Counted from the stretch's first letter, positions 12,494 to 25,666 are shown. The stretch: 64,000 bases of DNA from Rotaria macrura (GCA_900239685.1 OENT01000828.1:2054-66053), one strand, 5' to 3'. Numbers and translations: made by a program. The notes: generated by a model from the letters alone, not told the origin.

Positions 12494-15400
12494 ATGAACC
12501 AATTAATAATGATATGTCAATTGCTGTGGTTTGGATTTATCTTCAATTGTAATGTGTATTTAATCGAAACAAAGCCTTAAGGTTGGTTGTTTTCTTCGAT
12601 GATAGAAGAAATGCTGACTGCTTAATAAATGATTTTCGTCACTTTTGTAGTAGGACATATCAAAGCAAACATTCAGAGCACACTATTGAATCATGTTCAA
12701 ATGGTGTTGCGTGGTCGTTTTTAGCTCTAAAACAAAATCAAGTGACTACTGATGAGCTGCTAGAATGGCGCATCCCATTCAATATGATCGAAAAATATTC
12801 AAATTACTTAAACTTCAATTCGTTTGCTTTTGATGAGAACAGTATCCTATGTAATTGCACTATCAATCGAATCGGTGCTAGTTGTGTATATGAATTGGAA
12901 TTGAAATTAAGGTCATCTACCATTACGCAAGTAATACGGAATCAAATAGGTAACAAAGCGATACGCGATGAAGAATTACCAACATCTTTCATCGACGATA
13001 TGCCATGTAATGCCGGGTCCCTTGGTTTGGAATGGCGTCAGGTTTGTGATGGGTTGATCAATTGTCGAGATGCAATTGACGAGTTAAATTGTCATTTGTT
13101 AGAGTTCAACAAATGCGATGCTGATGAATTTCAATGTCGCAATAGAATGTGTATTCCGAAAGAATTCTTGTTTGACAGTATGATAGATTGTATGGATTCG
13201 AGTGATGAGCAAGAATTGAGTATTATCTATAAGCTCTATTCCAAGTGTTCGACAAGTTCGGATCGCGACTGCGATGAACGTCTCTGTCGAAGGGATGAAT
13301 TTTCATGTGGTGATGGTCAATGCGTAAAATGGTCCAGTGTTATTCACCATACAGATAATTGTGATAACTTACGCAATGGTGTCTATTTATGTGATACGAT
13401 AGATTCTTTAGTGGCTAATGGTCGTGTATACCATGGTATTTGTAAACAAACAAGTATCCAACTCTTTTCCTTGGCAATAAACATATCAAGTTGTGTATTT
13501 AGTATTCGTCAATTATTGCTTATGAATTCCTATAACGAAACAAATCAGACAAAGATATTGTTGAGTGAAATGGTCACTCTTTGTCCGGAACTTATTCAAT
13601 ATCCTAAAACATCGATTATCTCTCCAGTACTCAAAATGTTCTACAATAAATCATGAATTGTAGAATTCTATAGTAATTCAGAAAAACGGAATGAGAAAAT
13701 TTCGAGAAAGCCCGATGTTGCTTGTTTAAGTGGCTCCATGCTCTGTAATGGAATTTGGATGACACTTCAGAAAGATCACTGCATGCGATATGATGAATTC
13801 GAGGCACTTACTTCCTACCCAATCTTTCCAATACCTTACTTGTTCTGCGAATTAGCGGCTAAGCAATTTCCATTCAAAAGGTTAGTTTAACACAACTGCA
13901 TTTACACTGTCAGGGTGTTGAAAATGAATTCATCTACTATGCATGCTAAAAGCTTTATTAGTTTTGTTTTTATACGAAGCTCTGGGGAAACATGACAATT
14001 ATAGAGCAGTTCAAATACTTGAGCACAATTCATTTTTCATTTAGTTTTGAAAAGAAATTCCGCGTAAATTCTAGAACTGAATTAGAACATCGTTCTGTCC
14101 GACATCTTTATCTGCCTTAAATTTCAAAGAAAACATGAAGGTAAGATTTCAGTGAAATATAAAAATCTCAAGTGAATAATTTCAGAAGTAATCGAAATCC
14201 CGATCAAAGTTTAATAAGGAAACAAATATGTTTAAAAGCTTTCAGGATGAGATGTTAATTACCCACGCAGCCACAAAAACGCCAAACCGGTATTTTAATG
14301 CGTTGAAGGAAAAAAAGGCAGAGAAAGAACGTGTTTAAGTCGTTCAATTCACAGGAAAAAGAAGACAACGTGTATAAACGAGTTGATCTCGCCATAACGC
14401 ATTTTCACACATCTAATAGATGAATTTTCATAAATCAATGCATTTTAACAGTAGAGTTAACGTATGGTATAGATGCAGATGAACTGTAACTCAGCTCGTC
14501 CAGTATTACTGTCCTATTCCTTCCTTTGTCACTCCACTTCATTAAAATCATAAACGAGGAAGAGCAACGATGTGTCGATACCTGTGAAGTTGCCATTTTG
14601 TTGCGTTATATTTCATTTTAATTAAAAATTCTAAAAGGTGGAAGCTGATGTTTCTAAAATCTCTAAACTAAATATTTATAAATATATAGTAAAAATTTTA
14701 ACAATTATTGATAGATATCAATTGAAACTGAACGAAAAACACTGATTATTTAATGAAACAATAAAATATCGACTAAATATTCGTTAAGAGTTGCTCTTGT
14801 AGAAATTGTTTTCCCGGAATGTTCGTTTAATATCAGTAGTAAATTTTAAGATATCTAGTAACGCGTAAGTCTAGTCTAATCGTAAGTTGACTGTCTTCTA
14901 ATTATAAGATCCTTTGGTCGAATCTATGCTAGCACACAGAGCAACGCGTTATAATGCATTCTCAATAATGAAGAAAATACAAACTTAATACGTCTCGACA
15001 ATTTTTTTCTCTTTCGCTAAGCGCGTTTCAACGCTCAGAAATCATAAACACATTTAAACGGTTTAATTTCACATTTCTGAATGCTAGAGGATGCGTCACA
15101 TTATAACGTATTAAAACGCGGAAATTCGGACATTTTTGACTGCGTAGAACGCGTTGAACGAGAAAAATAAAAGGCATTGTTTTAACGCGTGTTTTTTGGA
15201 ATTTCGACTGCTAGGGTACTCTTCTTTTTTTTCCTCATGATAGAGTATAAATATTAAAGAAATCCTCATATGTGTAAATTAAAGATTTGTGAATTCCTTT
15301 AAAAAAATGAAAATCAAGATGGATAAAAGCAAATTTCAATGATTTTCTTATTAGCTTAGTGGTTATGAACTGATAGAATCGAAACGATAAGAACCTCTAA

Positions 15401-18400
15401 GAACCGACATAACAATATTTATGGTAAAAACGAAAAATTATCTAGCCCACTTCATTTTTTCAAGTGAGACAAATATTTCGAGTAGTGGTTCGTTCTTAAT
15501 ATTGCAGTGACTTATTGATGGAATCAAGTGCATATAGCCGATCAACAACAGTACCGTTTTTCACATGTCCCAAGACATCAAATCGTCTAGCTTTGCGTCG
15601 TATTAATGATGGCTATTTGGATTGTCTCTATGGTGGCGACGAAAAAAACATTGCTTATGCTATGACTGAACCCTTTCGATATCGTTGCCGAACAGTTTCA
15701 TCGCCAGTCCAATATGTAAGNCTGGTCTTTTCTAAAGTGTGATTTTTATGATAATTACGCTTGTTGGGTATTACAAGGAGATGGAATAATTGATGACCGA
15801 ATTAAAAATATCTCGATAGCTTTTGATCAACATTGTGATTCAGTTTGGGACACAATGGATGGCCGAGATGAACAAAATTGTTCTCGATGGACTTGTGCAC
15901 GAGGAATGTATCAATGCAATAGAACAGGTCAGTGTATAAATATAACAAGTATCAAGGACGGAGAATTCGATTGTGACGATGGCGAAGATGAACTGAATTA
16001 TGCACAAAGCTCACGACAATGGTCACTCGAAAATCAATGCAATAAGTCACAATAGCATTTTTGTATCACACTGGAATATTTACAAAACAATACACACAAT
16101 AGACCATGTATCCCTTTCACTCAAGCTGGCGATGGTAAGGTCGATTGTATGGGAGGTCGTGATGAAAGAAATGTTTTCTCCTGCCCCGATCATATGGTGC
16201 TCGGTGATCGTTTTTTATGCGACAATCAAAGCAAATGCCTCAATCCCACGGTTTTGTGCGATGGGATAGATGATTGCTTGGATCGAACGGATGAGCTCAT
16301 CTGTTTTTGGAATCAGAAGCAGTGTGCGGTGGGCCAGTTTCTTTGCTTCGAGAGACTTCTGTGTAAAGCCGAACATTGCCATACAAGAAATACTTGTCCA
16401 GCTAAATCGAGTTGGTTTTGGTGTCCATATTCAAAGACAACTGTTTATCGATCCAGAAAAATTCTTGGGCGCCAGTCAAATTATAATACGTTTTGTTATG
16501 GTCGTCGTGTTTCTACATTGACATATAATCCTACTAAAGTACTGCCACAATTGCTTAGCAATCGAGCAGCCACTGACTTGCTTCCATATGGTTTTTGCAG
16601 TCGTGGCTTTTATCTAACCACCGATAATAGAACGAAACGTCAATGCTTTTGCCCACCAAGTTTTTATGGTGACCACTGCCAGTATGATAGTCGTCGTATT
16701 TTCGTACTTTTTCGTCTCGATCGACGTCATCGCTCGGATGTTTCACCAGTCATCAACGTATTAGTTTTGCTTCTGTGCAATCAAAGCCTACTACTTGACC
16801 ATAGTAACTTCATCGATATTGATGAAGATTTTCCCAAAAAAAATAAGCTCTGCTTGTTATACCCTCGTCCGAAACCTCATGGGTCATATTCAGTGCGTTT
16901 TGAAGCATATAACTCCACAAACTTTCTGACTGCATGGGAATACTCTATTAGGCCACTCGATTTCCTACCTGTTTTTCGTCTGGCCAAGATCTTGCGCTTT
17001 CCGGATAATAAAATCCCGTCGTTATGCTCCTACAACCAATGTCAGAATGGTGGCACATGCTACAATATGAATAGGAACCAACATGTATGCTTGTGTAACA
17101 GAGGTTGGTACGGAATGTTTTGTGAGAAGCGAATGAATTATGTGAAATGCGCTCCACATTCTTTTGTACGAGATCATAATGTTTGCATTTGTCCCTATGG
17201 TTACCTTCAACCTCATTGCATGGTACGTAATACGGTGTGTGAAAAGTCACATCCATGCTCATTAAAAGCAACATGCTACCCGTTATCCACTCAGCCTCCT
17301 AACCGTCATAGATGTCTATGTAACGATTCTAATTGTAACGAACAATCGATGATCACCATGTATCGAAAAGAACCCAACCCATTTCCATTTCTTCTTCAGC
17401 TACTGAAATTAACATACGACTACCCGACTATAAGGCAGCATATTCTTGTTCACAGTTCAACTCATTTTCCTATGACTAGGGCGATCAAAACGCAAGGTAT
17501 TGATCGTACACAACATGCAATACCAGAGATTGGCCTACTTTTTACATTTCAACCACGACTGAATTCAGTGGATAACAGTCTGCATCTTGTCTATGTGAAT
17601 TGTACGGCATCGCAACGAAACTACACTATAGACCTAGATATTCAGCCACAAGAATGTCGATTATTGGATAAAGTTGAAAGTGATTCCACTAAACTCTTTC
17701 ACAGCTACTGTCATCATCCTTTTAAGGATGCTTGCTTCCTTTCACAAAGTTACATTTGATACTGTAATTTGTTAATACCAAACAGAAGTGAATGCATGCC
17801 ATACGTTCAACGAAAGATCGCTTTTACACATTGTTTTAATCAAGGTTATTGTATACAAGGTGATTTACAGAATAAAAGCGACTTTGTCTGTGTCTGTCCA
17901 AACTGTGCGACAGGAGAGTTTTGCCAATATTCTCCTAGTCGTTACTTCATTTCCTTGGAATTCCTAATCGAGAAAACAAAGTGGGGTCAATATCAATTTA
18001 TTGGTCCTATCATCTTTATACTTTTCGGTATGCTGTTCAACGGTCTGAGTTTCATTACATTTGCAAATCGAAAATACCATCAGACTGGCGTTGGTTTCTA
18101 CCTGTTCGTGAATATAGTTGTAAGTCAACTAGTACTCATTTTTCTCTTTACTCATACTGTCTATATTTATATGGCACGACGAATTATCATCAGACAAACC
18201 GTGAATATAGGATTATGTAAAAGTATACCATTTCTCATGTTTTCTCTTAACTATATCAGCCTCTGGCTTATGACGTGCGTTACTGTGGAGAGAGCATTAG
18301 CAGTCACATTTTTCACAAGATCCAACTCATTACGCACATTCAAGTCAACTAGTGTAGTTACTATATTACTATCTGTTCTTATCTTGAGCTCCACCTATGG

Positions 18401-18893
18401 TTACATCGATCAGTACAAATTAGTTAGTCCACCGAATGATCCTTATCCATTGTGTATTAATGAGATGAAACCCAATCAAGGACAGCTAATTCAGTATGTA
18501 TCACTGGCTCATCGGATCAGTCCATTTCTCATCAATCTACTTGCTGGTTTGACTATAATACTTGTTATAAGTCGTTCCAAAGCAATTAGTCAACACACAG
18601 CTAAGAGCGTTACTTTAGTGAAACAAGCACGTCAACGAGTTGATCTTCTTCTTGGTCCTGCTATATGATTCATCACGCAGTTGCCTCAATTGATCGTGCT
18701 ATTTCTTGATGCTTGCATCTACAATCAGAACGCTTGGTTCATCCATCTTACTCTTATAGCTTACTATGTCTCCTTCGTGCCACAAATTAGTGTTTTTTTT
18801 CTTTATGTACTACCATCGCCTCTTTTTAAGAAAGTGTTTCTCACGCACACAACAGTAGGCAAACGAATTGATGCAACAATCAATGGTCATTGA
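12494..18893 (+). pseudogene. LDLR-A/EGF ectodomain 7TM receptor, broken
   Basis: Large adhesion-like receptor. A signal peptide (ATG at 12494, QLLWFGFIFNC) precedes LDL-receptor class A repeats at 13000-13400 and 15840-16320 (for example CDADEFQCRNRMCIP...DCMDSSDE and WTCARGMYQC...DCDDGEDE). EGF-like modules follow at about 16590-17250 (CQNGGTC..CLCNRGWYG.FCE), then a rhodopsin-like 7TM domain at 17985-18850 (TM3 end TCVTVERALAV; TM6-7 FITQLPQLIVLF to YVLPSPLF). Lesions are in-frame stops at 13654 (TGA), 16053 (TAG), 17757 (TGA) and 18666 (TGA), and single-base shifts at about 12570 and 15721-15735 (with an N). One LDLR-A Cys has become Tyr (DELNY). The remaining frame reads through smoothly, so decay is recent or part of the damage is consensus error. 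A probable intron spans 13881-15507. Such chimeric receptors are common in rotifers. The ligand is unknown. Confidence 0.75.
13881..15507 (+). other. Oversized intron with ACGCGT-rich insert
   Basis: Bounded by donor AAAAG/GTTAGT and acceptor TATTGCAG/TGACTT, with the receptor frame continuing across. At about 1.6 kb it is far longer than the 50-90 bp introns usual here. Between about 14270 and 15200 it carries many copies of an AACGCGTT-like palindrome (near 14864, 14943, 15024, 15115, 15150 and 15183), otherwise rare in the window. This suggests an inserted non-autonomous element, though no clean terminal repeats were resolved. Confidence 0.45.
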
Positions 18894-20482
18894 TGTGCTT
18901 AATGCATCGAATAAATATGCCGAAATTGATCATATCTGTGGTCTACATGGGACTCAGTTATTGACTACAGTGGCATATGTTTTTAATCAGAACTAATTCT
19001 TCACCAAGTCCAGTTTGAATAATCAAAATCAGATGTACAAGCTATTAACCACGTATCCATCTCACGAGGACGTTATTTTTGATTGAAATTGCTGCGTTTC
19101 TTGAAATTTTAAAGTATAGTTGGCACTGATTTGATAACGCAAATAGATATCGAATGTTTCATGTTTAAAAAATAAATACGAAATGCTATGGTACCAAACA
19201 GAATGTGGGTATGGGTTGGAATTTGGATGTCATTGAAGATGGAGAGAAGATCAAATTTCGAATCCAACCACACCACATCAGAGATGTCCATCACTGTTGA
19301 GAACCTGCCGCAGCGATATGGTTTTTAAACGATTTCAGCACCGCCATAGACATCTATGTCTCACAAACACATATTGAGAACATCTTTTGTGAGATTTTGA
19401 TATAGAAGCCGAAATTTTTGACGCGGGAATTTCATCAGTTATCATAACTGTACTTTCTCAAAATTCAAAAACATCACAAGGAACACATCAATGTAGTACA
19501 CGTTGATAAGTAGAAAATGTAGTCTGCTGCATTGATAATCAGCACACGTTAACTAAACGATTTTGGCGATTCTTTCTCAGATCATTTCAACCATTGAATG
19601 TGCTTGGATATTTTGTTTTCTTTTTACACGTATAATTCAAAAGTAAAAATAAAATACAGCTTATTATCAATGAAAGTTTCACAGCGAAATTCATTCTTTT
19701 AGTACTTAATGTTGTTGCAAAGTTCAGATCTTCTATCAATCGTCATTAGCTAGAGATTTGTTCCATACAGATAATGCATTTCGTATCAAATGTATCTTGG
19801 ACTCATTGAAGTAGATTATAATTCTCAATTGTCCCAAGCCACTTGTGTTGCTCTTCAATAGATGTTCCACCAAATTACGGTTGAATATAGATTATATAAA
19901 TTAGAGTGGTCAATTCTTGAGACAACCACTTCCAAATTCTTTTTTGTAACGATACCAGGTTTTTCGAACTGTTGTATGATGTGGTATATAATTCGATAGG
20001 AGATTGATTCTTCTAAAAATAATTTATAGTTACTTTCTTTTCATGATTGAGAATATGTATATAGTGTGATACAATAAACTCGGCTTTATATTTTTTTCTG
20101 AACACGTTGTAGTAATCTAAAACAAATCTAGTGTGACATATAGCATATTTAATCAAAACACTGTCATTGTTGTATCAATTATAGAACAAAATTGAAAAAA
20201 TTATAGTATTAACAGGAGATACCTAGAGAATAAATCCGTGTCGAGAATATTGAGATAAAATTTAATCTGCTCATTTACAAAATCGCAGAATGCCTTTTTC
20301 ACATAGGATCTCAGGTTAACTCTATCCCACCAGAATATTCAAGTTTTTCTACGTCTGCGACATTAGAAGATAATATAATTCCTTTCATTTTACTTTCGTT
20401 TGTATGAAGAACATTCAATTACAATACATTTATCGAGAATTTTCTATAAAAACGACTGATTCAACACTTTGATTCACAGTTA
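18894..20482. other. Intergenic, one hairpin
   Basis: AT-rich spacer after the receptor gene. It contains the hairpin at 19203-19278. Nothing else was recognised. Confidence 0.45.
19203..19278. repeat. Telomere-like hairpin unit
   Basis: 5' arm ATGTGGGTATGGGTTGGAAT pairs with 3' arm ATTCGAATCCAACCACACCA and a following CAT. It is one of the better-paired members. Confidence 0.65.
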
Positions 20483-21178
20483 CAAAAAAAAATTCCGAAA
20501 CTCTGACGGAAGATCTCACTAAGTCAAGAGAAAGAACTGGACGCGGTCCTACCACAAATCGACCCTGTTTGAAAATCATTTCAAAAATTGATTACATTCT
20601 GACCAAAATGCTTCTCCCACTACCAGCACGTGTTTAAAAAGCCTACTGGTGATTCTGGTGGACAGTTTTGAGTAAAATCAATGGGAAAAGTCGCTAAGCT
20701 CAAGCCTGAAAATTGTTCTCACCCTCAAACACCTCCCTCATATGCTACGGCCTATTCGTTGGAATCTAAGAGTTCAATTCCATCACAGTACATGAAGCTT
20801 ACTCTCGGCCGCACGATGAAATAGAGAAAACTACTAAAATAAACCTCGCGCGAATTTTCCTTTAGATCACACAGTGAACATTCTATGAAAAATGCATTTA
20901 TTCGATAGTGCTGAGCCCTGATCTTCTCAGCCGTAGTTGCTAGAGCTGACCTAGTTATTCTGGCATAGATGTAAGTTACTGAAATGTAGAAGAGGATGTT
21001 AATGAAGATTCGAAAAACTAACTGCTGCAGAAAGAGTTTGATTATAAGGGTGCTAGTAGTGGTAAAAATAAAGAAAGCATTTTGGTCAGAGTGGAATCAA
21101 ATTTTGAAATGATTTTCGAACAGGGTGGATTTGTGGTCTGACCCACCCCCATTCTTTGTCCGAACGGGAATTTTTTAA
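20483..21178. mobile_element. Foldback/MITE-like element, about 0.7 kb
   Basis: Two inverted arms flank about 450 bp. The core of the left arm (20551-20613, starting ACCACAAATCGACCCTG and ending CTGACCAAAATGCTT) is repeated in reverse complement at 21076-21138 at roughly 90 percent identity. Weaker complementarity extends outwards to AAAAAATTCC and GGAATTTTTT at the ends. No transposase frame is inside. The superfamily and target duplication are not resolved. Confidence 0.6.
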
Positions 21179-21269
21179 TGAGCGTACGCAATTCAAGAAT
21201 GATATTATGCAAAATTCGATGATAATCTAAGTCAGAATCTAATAAACCAGCTTAAAGTTAAGCAGACCA

Positions 21270-21430
21270 CACTGTAAAAAAAAGGGCACATTAATATACC
21301 CTTTAAGGGTTTATGAAAATGCAACGTATAATAAACCCTTTTTCCGTTTATGAAATTTTTCATAAACCCTTTAGGGTATTTTAAACACGACGATAAACCC
21401 TCGAAGGGTTTATGANTTTTTTTTACAGTG
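21270..21430. mobile_element. Short MITE-like palindromic element
   Basis: 161 bp bounded by CACTGTAAAAAAAA and its complement TTTTTTTTACAGTG. The interior is built of small palindromes, with repeated ATAAACCCT and AGGGTTTAT and a TTTATGAAA/TTTTCATAAA pair. It has no coding capacity. An N lies at 21416. Possible short flanking CA repeats are not diagnostic of a superfamily. Confidence 0.6.
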
Positions 21431-21446
21431 CACAATTCCATGCTTC

Positions 21447-21534
21447 AAGGTGTGGGTATGGATATATATCCACGCTTCTTTTACATGAATACCAGCAGTA
21501 AGAACTCACCAACCACACCCACACCCACATCCTC
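21447..21534. repeat. Telomere-like hairpin unit
   Basis: 5' arm AAGGTGTGGGTATGG and 3' arm AACCACACCCACACCCACAT. It directly abuts the MITE-like element ending at 21430. Confidence 0.55.
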
Positions 21535-22810
21535 TCTGAGCAATTGCTAGTGTCCTCTATGTTAATACTGATTAGGACTGTTTGTAAAAGATTTTTAAAT
21601 AGGAAAAAGCACTTTTTGAAAATTGAAACTCATATTCTTATCGGACTTAGGCAGTGAACTATCGACTAACTAAATTGCCGTGCTCAATCACTCTGAGGAA
21701 TCTAAAGATATGTCAATACTATCACACCTTTTCAATTTGGTAGCGAAGAAAATGTGTTTTACGACCATGTGCTTTTTTCTCTTCATATCGTTCTCCTCTT
21801 TTTCTCGCTTTCATTATTTCTCCTTGATACACATTATATTTGTTACCTTTTTACCTTCCTACATATACTCGTTGAATGTTAACATCCCATTTAAAAAAAG
21901 AATAGGCATAAAAAAGTACTAGTACCTAATTACTTTCAGCAGTAGCTCTTAAAGAGGAAAAGTACTTGTAAGTAAGAACTTTTAAGTAGGTATCAATATT
22001 TTTTTACTAGAAAGTGATATTATATACTGTTGAAAATTTAAAAACGTACCAAAATTCACTAACAAAAGTGAATAAAGCTTTAAAAAAGTTAAATGTATTT
22101 TTCTGTATTGATATCAAAAGTACTTAAAATAGTATTTTTATTTAAGAAAAAACTATTACATGCCTTTTATAATAATAAAGGAAACTCAACTCGGTTAGTA
22201 AAATCCCTTCAGGACTCAAATGTGTAACACGATGTTAATTCTCTTGCTAATTACATGAAAATTATTCCCTTCAATTTAGTTTTTGAAACAATAGCTCATT
22301 CTGATGTACGTAATTCTCTAGAACTACAATAAAGAAGTAATTGACGTATTATAGTGACATCTCATTAACATATGTTTTTAAAATCGTTTATCCATAAGTT
22401 GTGTCACGGTCTGTTGGACAGTAGGGGCGGATCCAAGTTTCTACCCTAAGTACTACAACATGCCTTTCAGATTGTGTTTCAAAATATAGTTTTTTTCTTT
22501 TTTTCACTTTTCGTAGTGAATTTTAGAACTTTCCCGTACTTTTAATGGTACTCAATAGTCTTTTCTAGCGAAAGAATACTATTGCGTACGTTTAAAAGTT
22601 CAGTTATTACTACTTTTTGTGTTTAAACACTAATACTGAAAGTAATTAATAGTATTTTTTTTCTACTTCCTTTTAGTCATCGGATCATTTCTTCTGGTGC
22701 TCATTGCAGATACGCAGACTATCTGAGTATTACTTCAAGCTTTCATTGATCAAGAGACCTTTGAAGTGAGAGACAAGATATCAAAAATAAAAATAGAAAC
22801 ATCCATAATC
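21535..22810. other. Intergenic upstream of the hydrolase
   Basis: Very AT-rich. No gene was recognised. It is presumably the 5' flank of the CocE/NonD gene. Confidence 0.45.
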
Positions 22811-24580
22811 ATGAGTACAAACCGGGACAACGATATAGCCCCATGCAAAATCGATAGAGCCGAAAACATGATCATCGAACGTGATATTGGCATCAAGATG
22901 AAGGATGGCTTAATACTCAGAGCTGACGTTTATCGGCCGAACATGAACGAGCGCGTTCCAGTCATTATGACACATGGACCATATGGAAAAGGTATTGCTT
23001 GGTCTCAAGCGAACAACCCATGATCTGCTCAGTGGAATGAATTCTGTAGAGAACGGCCTGAGATCTTTGATGGTTCGAGTTGCAAATACATCACGTGGGA
23101 GACTGTCGATCCCGAGAGATGGACTGCATGGGGTTATGCAGTCGTACGCGTTGATAGTCGAGGGAACAATAGATCATCCGGTGTCCTAAACATTTTCTCT
23201 CAGCAGGAGACGATGGATTACTATGATTGTATAGAGTGGGCAGGTACACGTGACTGGAGCACTGGGAAAATTGGTTTATGTAGCATCTCATATTATGCCA
23301 TCAATCAATGGTAAGTTGCCACCCTAAAACCACCACATCTTGCTGCAATAATACCTTGGGAAGGAGCCAGTGACATTTATCGCGAAGTTTATCGACACGG
23401 TGGTATCTTAAACAACTACTTTATTAACAGTTGGTATAGCAACGCTGTGCTTATAAATCAACACGGCAAAGGCACGCACATGGACCATTGGTTGGGTGAA
23501 TCTTCCAGTGGACCAGAGAAGTTATCCGAAGAAGAGCTTGTCAAAAATCGAGTGGAACCTCTCGAAGGACCCAGACGCGAGCATACTAGCGATGCAGAAC
23601 ATTATACAAGTAGACAAGCCGATTTCAGCAAAATCAACGTTCCACTGCTGTCATGTGCCTCTTCTGCCGGATTCGGTCTTCACCAACGTGGCAATTTTGA
23701 AGGGTTCTTGCAATCGGCTAGTGAGCAGAAATGGTTGGAGGTTCATCCTGGAAAACACGAAGAGTGGTTCTATCTACCCTATGGATACCAACTTCAGAAA
23801 CGCTTCTTTGATCACTTCTTGAAGGGCGAAGAAAATGGAATGAATCATGAACCTCGAGTGTTGCTGAACGTAAGGTACCCGAAGGAGAAGTTCGTCTTGC
23901 GTAAAGAAAATGAGTGGCCACTTAAGAGAACGCAGTGGACCAAGTTCTACCTTGACGCCGGCAATATGTCATTGGATATATATCCTCCACTTTCTGTAGC
24001 AGACTGTAGTTTCTCTGCTCTGGCTGCTAAGGGCGCAGTGTTCAATTCATCGCCTTTTGAAGAAGAGTGTGAGATCACCGGTCCTATAGCGGCTCGTATT
24101 CGAGTCGCGTCGAGCACAAAGGACGCCGACTTGTTCTTGACTTTGCGTGCATTTGACTCAGATGGCAAAGAAATCACATTTCAAGGTACCGTAGATCCTC
24201 GATCTGTTCTATCGCAAGGCTGTCTACGAGCATCTCATCGAGCGTTGGACAATGAAAAAACACTACCGTATAGACCATACCATTCACATCTGAAGCAAGA
24301 GTTCCTGAGTCCTGGACACAAATATAATTTAGATATTGAGATGTGGCCTACGTGTACAGTTTTATCCAAGGGATCGACTCTGCAGCTGGTGATTGATGGA
24401 AAGGATTTCTCCAGAGAAGAAAATGAGGTCATTGTAAAAGGATGGTTGAGATTCGCTGGAAGTGGATGTTTCCTGCACGACGATCCAGTAGATCGTGACG
24501 AAACGATATACGGTGGAGAGACCAAGATTATCACAAGTGACGACTCCTGGCTGTTGCTTCCCATTGTGCCGAAAGAATAA
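22811..24580 (+). pseudogene. CocE/NonD family (S15-type) alpha/beta hydrolase, two in-frame stops
   Basis: One continuous frame of about 590 codons from ATG 22811. N-terminal IERDIGIKMKDGLILRADVYRP and PVIMTHGPYGKG lead to ETVDPERWTAWGYAVVRVDSRG and DYYDCIEWAGTRDWSTGKIG. The nucleophile block follows (SISYYAINQW; family consensus GISY, Ser retained), then IIPWEGASD, a C-terminal catalytic His region (EVHPGKHEEWFY) and a jelly-roll X-Pro dipeptidase-type C domain. The family cleaves acyl or amide bonds (cocaine esterase, glutaryl acylase, X-Pro peptidase). Stops are TGA at 23021 and TAA at 23312, the latter where Gln (CAA) is common. The GC content is visibly higher than its flanks. Bacterial or fungal origin by transfer is likely. 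No introns are needed. No signal peptide was seen. Confidence 0.75.
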
Positions 24581-25063
24581 CAACATCCGATCTTTATATA
24601 ATAATGCTCTCATCGACTTTTTGTGTTAGCTAGACTTTCTTCTCATTGTCATGTGTTTACCTCATTTCGTTTTCTGTGCTTTCTTGTCTGTTTTGATTTT
24701 ATGTGACGCTCAAATGGAAGCATTGGGTGGATCAGGAATAGATAATCAACATTCAAACATTCATGAAATGAAAGCCGATAGCAAATAGGCTGATCATGTA
24801 TGCTATTGTATGAAACAAGAAAAGTGTCACCGAAACAGCCAAACGGACAGTTGCACTACCATGCGTACACACTTTTCATGGACCCATCTTTTCAAATGAA
24901 AGATTATTTTAGTTAGTTCATAACCGTATGAAAAATCAAGCATTTAAACAAGAATGAATGAGTTTCGTAATAATTTCGTTTATTCCTACGAGATCGTACA
25001 TTTAATTAGACGCATGTTGCATTATTGGGTTTCAATTCACCAACATTTCCCCTAGTATTATAC
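24581..25063. other. Intergenic, nothing recognised
   Basis: Convergent 3' spacer between the hydrolase and a minus-strand fragment. Confidence 0.45.
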
Positions 25064-25333
25064 TCAACCAAAAGCGATTGTTAATACACCATAATAAATG
25101 CTGATAGGCATGTCGCCTGCACCTCGTACAGCTACATCAATTACATGTAGACCTGGGGATAAATAAATAAGTTCGGATTTCGTTATAAATGTTGCTATTG
25201 GTGCGAAAAAAGCATTTTGACCTGCACCAATATGATCAAAAGAATTAACACTACCATAACCCGGTAATAATTTATAACGGTCGACCTTATTTTTTATCAA
25301 TTTATCATTGTAAACAAGAGTGTCATTTACCAT
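25064..25333 (-). CDS. Hypothetical C-terminal exon or gene fragment
   Basis: About 89 codons ending GVLTIAFG, with coding-like composition and a beta-rich pattern (GAGQNAFFAPIATF, LSPGLHVIDVAVRGAG). The family is not recognised. It resembles the C-terminal beta-sandwich of a secreted protein. A stop a few codons upstream of the first Met suggests either a short gene or the last exon of a longer, unresolved one. Confidence 0.35.
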   Translation of the reverse strand: MVNDTLVYNDKLIKNKVDRYKLLPGYGSVNSFDHIGAGQNAFFAPIATFITKSELIYLSPGLHVIDVAVRGAGDMPISIYYGVLTIAFG

Positions 25334-25666
25334 TACGCTGGGAAATATTCATGCTCGAGACCTCGGGATGTGGCAGAGACCATTATATTTTATTTTAAAT
25401 AATAATGGGTGTGAATGGTGGAAGGACATGGTGAAACCAGTTATTTTAGCATAAATATCCGATGCACCGCTAATATGAAAGGCAGTCGTTTCCTGAATCT
25501 TTCTGTAAAATTTCTATGACCTAATGGATCCATAAGTATTCCTTGATTGCCATGGGGTAATCTCTATTATATTACCATCTGTACTTCGGATGAATATCAG
25601 CAGTATAACATTGAAGAATACGGTTCTCTTCATTTGTTTGTGAAACAAAGTTCTATTCTTCCCCCA

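Noticed and set aside
23309-23320. GGTAAGT at the second hydrolase stop as a splice donor
   Set aside because: The protein family reads straight through this point (INQW then VATLKPPH, IIPWEGASD), so removing an intron here would delete conserved sequence.
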